The notes under the pieces were generated by a model that ran no database searches, was not told where the DNA came from, and worked only from the letters and a program-made list of their open reading frames with translations. The position numbers and the translations under genes were made by a program. A DNA stretch of 64,000 bases, from contig JAITYX010000065.1 in the NCBI GenBank assembly GCA_021018815.1, positions 3,007,501 through 3,071,500 on the forward strand, read 5' to 3'. Positions 59,530 to 64,000 of this stretch are shown here, in pieces (the stretch's first letter is position 1; the number at the start of each line of letters is the position of its first letter). This DNA comes from Talinum fruticosum. Lineage: Eukaryota > Streptophyta > Magnoliopsida > Caryophyllales > Talinaceae.

Positions 59530-60700
59530 GCATGATAAATTCTGACTAGAATTTGAAAGAGGAATAGTATAACTGTTACCTAACCTCGGATCTAAGAGCT
59601 TTGTCTATTTAGTGACTCGCATCGAAATATAGAGGTTGGTCCGAGTGAAACTTACCTCTTGGCCTTTGTCACATAGCTAAGAAATGCTAAAGAGATTGTA
59701 CTTAAGCCCTTTTACAAAGTACACTTGGACTAACTGTTGTTTCCTTGACCAATCTTATCAATCCCTACTATCTTGCCTTTGCTATTGTCTCCAAATGTGA
59801 CTTTGCCTGCTTTCAGATTTTCTAACTTTGAGAAGAGCCTTGAATCTCTAGACATATGGCGTGAGTAGCCATTGTCTAAGTACCAGTGACCCTTTCATTT
59901 CCGAGTCACCCGCAAAACATAAACAAGCTAACCTTTCTCACTTCCTCTTACAAACCCGAGTAATTGTCTTTACTCGTGGTCTTTCTTTGAGGAAGAGCAC
60001 TTTTGGGAACCCATATTTGAATGATTTTGGGTCCGGTAAGATTTTGAGTCTTCTTTCTAGGAAACCGAGTTTGTGTCTCTTTTCTTTGAAAATCCTTCCT
60101 TTTGTAAACAGGTGGAGAAGGCTTTTTCCTATAAACTGGTCCGGGCTTAGTCCTCTTTTCATGAGATTGAACGGGACCATTCTCAGCCTTCCTAAACTTT
60201 ACGGTTCGGAATCAATTTTGAAAAGACTAGAATAGGAATTAAATTCCTCTTCATCATTGTAACCAAGTCCTTCTTTCCTAAAAGAGACACACCGAGAGCC
60301 AGTAAAAGATCAAGGTTTTTCTAACCTTGAGTGAGTTTTAAAACAAGCTCTTGAGATTCAGTGAGCTTCTTTTCGGTTGCTCATTCTCTATTATGAGTGA
60401 CTCGGACATAGTATCATTGTCTTGAGCACTCGGTCTCGAGTACTTTTAGATTTTGTCTTAAGTTTTCTAACTCATTTTTCAAAACATTACACCGAGCGAG
60501 TAAGAGACTCAAGTATTTCTTTGAAATTTGAAGAGTTAGAATTGGACTTTTCTTCCAAAGTAAAAATATATCTCGGTTAAATCAACTTTAGAGAACTTAA
60601 GGAAGTATTCGATTACCTCCTAAGGACTTGTCTTCTTAATATTTGAGTTGTCATCATCCGACTCACATTCAACTTTTGAGTCTATCGGTGCCATAAGACA
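59530..60700 (-). pseudogene. E1 linker and aspartic protease, decayed
   Basis: After a degraded coiled-coil stretch, the minus strand at about 59740-59890 reads HWYLDNGYSRHMSRDSRLF then LENLKAGKVTFGDNSKGKI. This is the copia protease entry, normally WYLDSGCSRHMTGD. The catalytic D-S-G triplet reads D-N-G here, so the enzyme would be inactive even without the stops. Confidence 0.75.
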
Positions 60701-60717
60701 CTTTGAGTCATCGAGAA

Positions 60718-61733
60718 TCATTTTCTTCGAGATGAGTTATCATCACTCCAGGTAGCCATCATAGCCTTTTTCTTCTTTATGTCCTTCTTTCTCTTTGGAC
60801 AGTCCTTGATTATGTGCTCCTTGCTACCACATTCAAAGCAACCAGAGTTCTTAGTTAAAGATAACTTGGAAGGGGATGAGTATTTACCTTTCCTGTCCTT
60901 CTTATCTTTCTTGTAGAACTCTTCCTTTGGCCTGTTTTTCCACTTCTTGTACTTCATCATCTTTTTGAAGCCTCGGGCAATGAGTGCCATGGGATCCTCT
61001 TCCGATTTTGAGGAGCTCGGATTTTGACGTCTGTTTTCCGAGGCCTTCAGCGCAATATTCTCTTTGGTGCTGACCTCGGCATCCTCTTCTTCTAGATGAA
61101 TCTCATGAGTAATCGGCTTCCCAATGAGCTTGTCCGGCTTCGGTTGAGAGAGGTTCCGAGCCTCTTCAATGGCTGTCATGTTGGGATCCCATTTTCTCTT
61201 TGGTAGACTTCTCGAATTTTTCTAACCATTTCCTCATGTGAAATCTTTCTACCTAGAGACTTGAGATTGTTAGTAATCTCTCCGAACCGAGCATATATCC
61301 GAGAGATGTTCTCTTCCGGTTCCATCTTGAACAACTCATACTTGTGAAGATATTGACTTATCTTCACCTGCTTCACTCGTTCGTTCATAGGTGTTGACAA
61401 GAGTGTCCCACACCTCTTTGGTTGTGTCATAGGTAGAGACCCTGTTGTACTCTTCGAGTCGATGACACACATAAGTGTGTTCATAGCTTTGAAGTTCTTT
61501 CGAACTTCGAGTTTCTTCAGTGGTGTACTTGGATTTCTCTTTAGGAAAAATCTTACACCTTCCATATTCATTGGAATGTAGTTCCTATCTTGGATGATGT
61601 TCTAAACATCTTCATCGTTATCCATTAGGAAGCATTCCATCATCTTCTTCCAATGTGCAAAGTTTGACCCCTTGAACTTGGGTGGTCTAGTAGATGATCT
61701 TTCTTCATCACACTCTCCATTGTTTTGAGCCAT
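60718..61733 (-). pseudogene. E1 gag, decayed
   Basis: It starts MAQNNGECDEERSSTRPPKF, 44 bases after the PBS. UBN2-type gag blocks follow (QYLHKYELFKMEPEENISRI, SLGRKISHEEMVRKI, then AIEEARNLSQPKPDKLIGK), then a CCHC knuckle CFECGSKEHIIKDC and a Lys-rich tail ending WSDDNSSRRK. At least one stop (after DNDED) and one or more frameshifts interrupt it. Gag forms the virus-like particle that packages element RNA. Confidence 0.85.
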
Positions 61734-61776
61734 TTGATCTTTATACCTTTAGATTGTGAGATCCTCTTGAAAGGCT

Positions 61777-61789
61777 AGGCTCGATACCA
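61777..61789 (-). other. E1 primer binding site
   Basis: TGGTATCGAGCC, two bases after the 5' LTR, matches the initiator-Met tRNA site TGGTATCAGAGCC with one base missing. Confidence 0.78.
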
Positions 61790-61791
61790 CT

Positions 61792-62970
61792 TGAAGGTTT
61801 TCTCTTGGAGAGATTAAGTCACCCTATAAGGGGTGAATAGGGTGATTGAAGATTTTAAGTAAAATCAAACTCTTTTCGCATAGAAGTGAGCAAAAGCAGA
61901 TTTTGAGTCTAGATTGGAATCGAACGATAGACAAACGAAGTACGTGGAAACCCTCATGGGGTAGAAAACCACGGATAGTGCTAATCCAAGCAACAAGTCA
62001 AATCCACTAATTGAAGCCTCAATTACACAGGATCGACTCTAACCGAATTGCTCCCTTAGACAATTCCTTTACAAATTTTTCCTAGACTCACAAGTTCCCT
62101 TATCTCGATCTAGTACTTCCCGACCGAGTTAACACTTACAGTTAGGGACAACTAAGCTGAGTTAAACCTTACAGCTCAGTCAAGGGACTTATAGAGAAAG
62201 TAAGAAAAGAATGTATATGGTTACAAGACTTCCTTTACAACTCGGAAAGTAAGAATTACGGATTTGGAGTTGTAAGTAGAAAATTGAGTAAGAATGCACT
62301 CGAGTAAGTGTTAAACAATATGTTTAGCAAGTAATCTTCAAGTCTTGCAAAGTGGCTTCTATTTATAAGCACCCAGTGCAGAATGACCATTGAGTCCGGT
62401 TCTAGATTTGTGATCTTCACTAGCAGTTGTAAAGGCAGTTACGAGTCACTCGGAAAAGATCCTTTAGGATATGAACGTTGTGTAGTGGTTCTTGGCTCCA
62501 AAATATGGTCCAATCATCTGGTGGTGATTAAGAACCGAGATGGAAACAACCGTTAGACTCAAAGTTGCAGTTTTCCAGTTTTGGAAACAAACAACCCTGA
62601 CAGGGTGTCCGAGCCATGTCCAAAAATAGTTATTTTATGTCCGCTAATGTTTAACGACTAGAAACCGATTGCTTTTGTACTTCAAATGTAGATTAGGCTT
62701 GTTTAAACAACCTACAAAAGCAAATAAAAGTCGTACTCAAAGTATAAAAATACTTTGGTCTAAGATTAGGCACAGATAATAATTAAATTAGAGTAATTAA
62801 GCACTTAATTATCATTAGCCTAAAAGAGTGGAATTTTCTAAGTCTAATATGCAAGAACATGCTTTCGAGTGGGTCGAACATAATGAAAACTTAGATAGAA
62901 GTTTCTATAAGACTTAGAATGACTTAGAATCAAAACCCAAGAGAGATAGAGAGTTACACTTGAGTCTTCA
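61792..62970 (-). repeat. 5' LTR of E1 (1179 bp, with a 260-bp internal deletion)
   Basis: On the minus strand it starts TGAAGACTC and ends CCTTCA. A TATA box TATAAATA is at 62360-62367 (complement). Relative to the 3' LTR it lacks the DNA between two ATAT tetranucleotides (51862-52125 there; join at 62847-62850). Confidence 0.88.
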
Positions 62971-62975
62971 AAGAG

Positions 62976-63960
62976 TTCTACAAGAAGGACAGAAAAGTTA
63001 AATTCTCATATCCTTCAAATTTATCTTTAACTAAGAACTCTGGTTGTTTTGAGTGTGGCAGTAAAGAACACATAGTCAAGGTCTGTCCAAAGAGGAGAAA
63101 GGACAGAAAGAAGAAAAAGGCTATGGTTGCCACTTGGAGCGATGATGAATTAGAAGAAGATGATGACACTGATGATGAGTAAAAGTGTCTCATGGCTCTG
63201 TCAAACTTAGAGGATAGATTTGAGTCGAAAGTGAAGCATCGGATATCGAGGAAACAGATCCTCGGGAGGTAATCAACTATTTTCTCAAATTCTCCAAGCA
63301 TGACCTAGCTAGATACATTTTTATTTTGGAAGAGAAGTCCAATTCTAATTCTTCTAAATTTAAAGAGAAATTAAAGTCTCTTAGTGTTGAGAACAATTCT
63401 TTGAAAAATTATTTAAAAAAGCTGATACAAAACCTGAAGGTACTTGAGACTAGTTCTCAAGATAATGAGACCGAGTCTAAGTGCCTCGGAACACGGAATG
63501 AGAAATTGAAATAAAAGCTCACAGAATCTCGGGGGTTAGTTTTAAAGCTTACTCAAGGTCAGAAAAACCTAGATTTACTACTTAGTTAGTGTGTCTCTTT
63601 TCGAAAAGGACTTGGTTACGATGCTCGATTAGGAAGATAATTCCTACAAAAGTCTTTTCAAGACTGATTCTAAAACAATTAAGTTCGGGAAGGCTGAGTG
63701 TGGTCCTATTCATTCAAAGAAGAAAGGAATTGAGCCTAGCAGACTTTAGAGAAAAAGTCTTCTCAACCTATTTACAAAAAGAGAGAATTTCAAAAGAAAG
63801 AGACACAGAGTTAGTTCTCATGGAGGAAGACACAGAATCGGACCAAACCCAAAATTATTCAAATATGGGTTCCCAAAAGTGCTTTTCCTTAGAAAATGAC
63901 CACAGTAAAAACAGTTACTAGGTTTGTAAGAGGAAGTGAGAAGGGTTAGTCTATTTCTGT
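62976..63960 (+). pseudogene. E2 gag C-terminus and following linker, decayed
   Basis: The frame contains a CCHC zinc knuckle CFECGSKEHIVKVC, then KKKKAMVATWSDDELEEDD. Next is a coiled-coil segment (SKFKEKLKSLSVENNSLKNY) and an LTQGQKNLDLLLS-like block that precede the protease in this copia group. Stops at several points. The protease itself would begin near the right edge. Confidence 0.72.
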
Positions 63961-64000
63961 TTTGTAGGTGACTCGAAATAAAAAGCTCACTGGTACTTAG

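Larger units (their letters stand above)
50849..62970 (-). mobile_element. Complete but decayed Ty1/copia-type retrotransposon E1, SIRE-like layout, 12.1 kb
   Basis: Both LTRs, a PBS, a polypurine tract and a 5-bp target duplication are present (AAGAG at 50844-50848 and 62971-62975). Order from the 5' LTR on the minus strand: gag, protease, integrase, reverse transcriptase, RNase H. Integrase before RT defines copia. An extra ORF region of ~2.9 kb follows RNase H before the 3' LTR, as in SIRE/Maximus-type elements. A solo LTR is nested at 57792-59380. Coding parts have many stops. It sits inside the gag of E2. Confidence 0.9.
48558..64000 (+). mobile_element. Ty1/copia-type retrotransposon E2 (left part, split by E1; runs off the right edge)
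   Basis: E2 has a 5' LTR (48558-49968), a PBS-like site, and gag from 50027. It is interrupted at 50848 by E1 and resumes at 62976 in the same codon context (KKPTKE then FYKKDRKV). The remainder to 64000 covers the gag zinc knuckle and the following coiled-coil/protease linker. Stops are frequent. It belongs to the same family as E1, judged from LTR ends, gag and LTR interior. Confidence 0.82.

Noticed and set aside
59861..60235. Plus-strand 124-codon frame
   Set aside because: Antisense to the E1 protease linker region.

Overview
The window is nuclear DNA of a flowering plant, and no more precise taxon can be supported from the sequence. Genes have many short exons and long AT-rich introns, the one conserved host gene is plant-specific (BLISTER), and most of the rest is plant transposable elements: Mutator-like elements (MULEs), a Tourist-like MITE, Ty1/copia retrotransposons and satellite-like arrays. 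No prokaryotic operon, CRISPR array or rRNA gene was seen.

Layout. (1) 1-5060, minus: a decayed Ulp1-protease-type MULE gene (copy A), cut by the window edge. (2) 6365-22871, minus: a 13-exon BLISTER-like (BLI) gene. Splice sites and phases all agree except for one missing base in exon 2. Its introns hold a ~1.2 kb non-autonomous MULE (17.1-18.3 kb), an AT-rich insert and small retroposon-like scars. (3) 23978-27260, plus: a FAR1/FHY3-type MULE transposase pseudogene, convergent with (4) 28.7-34.7 kb, minus: copy B of the Ulp1-like gene. Between them lies a Tourist-like MITE whose empty site survives in a nearby paralogous stretch. (5) 35.0-39.15 kb: a MuDR-type MULE with a decayed transposase (plus) and a convergent GRF zinc-finger gene (minus). 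(6) 39.2-45 kb: AT-rich intergenic DNA with a tandem duplication and possible DNA-transposon debris. (7) 45.1-46.5 kb: long terminal inverted repeats around a captured FLZ (DUF581) zinc-finger gene, which is the layout of a Pack-MULE. (8) 47.06-48.56 kb: two adjacent tandem arrays with ~88-bp and 24-bp units. (9) 48.56-64 kb: nested copia-type retrotransposons. Element E2 (plus) is split in gag by the 12.1-kb element E1 (minus, target duplication AAGAG), and E1 is itself split in its pre-integrase region by a solo LTR (target duplication CATGC).

Function. Only BLI looks like a host gene under long-term constraint: every exon other than exon 2 stays open in one consistent frame. All transposon genes carry stops, frameshifts or lost catalytic residues, so the window is a host gene embedded in old nested repeats. 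Points most worth checking are the BLI homopolymer deletion, the FLZ capture, an extra 3' ORF in E1 behind a duplicated TATA-containing segment, and a GGTACC/GGTTCAC micro-repeat shared by introns of both the FAR1-type and Ulp1-type transposon genes.
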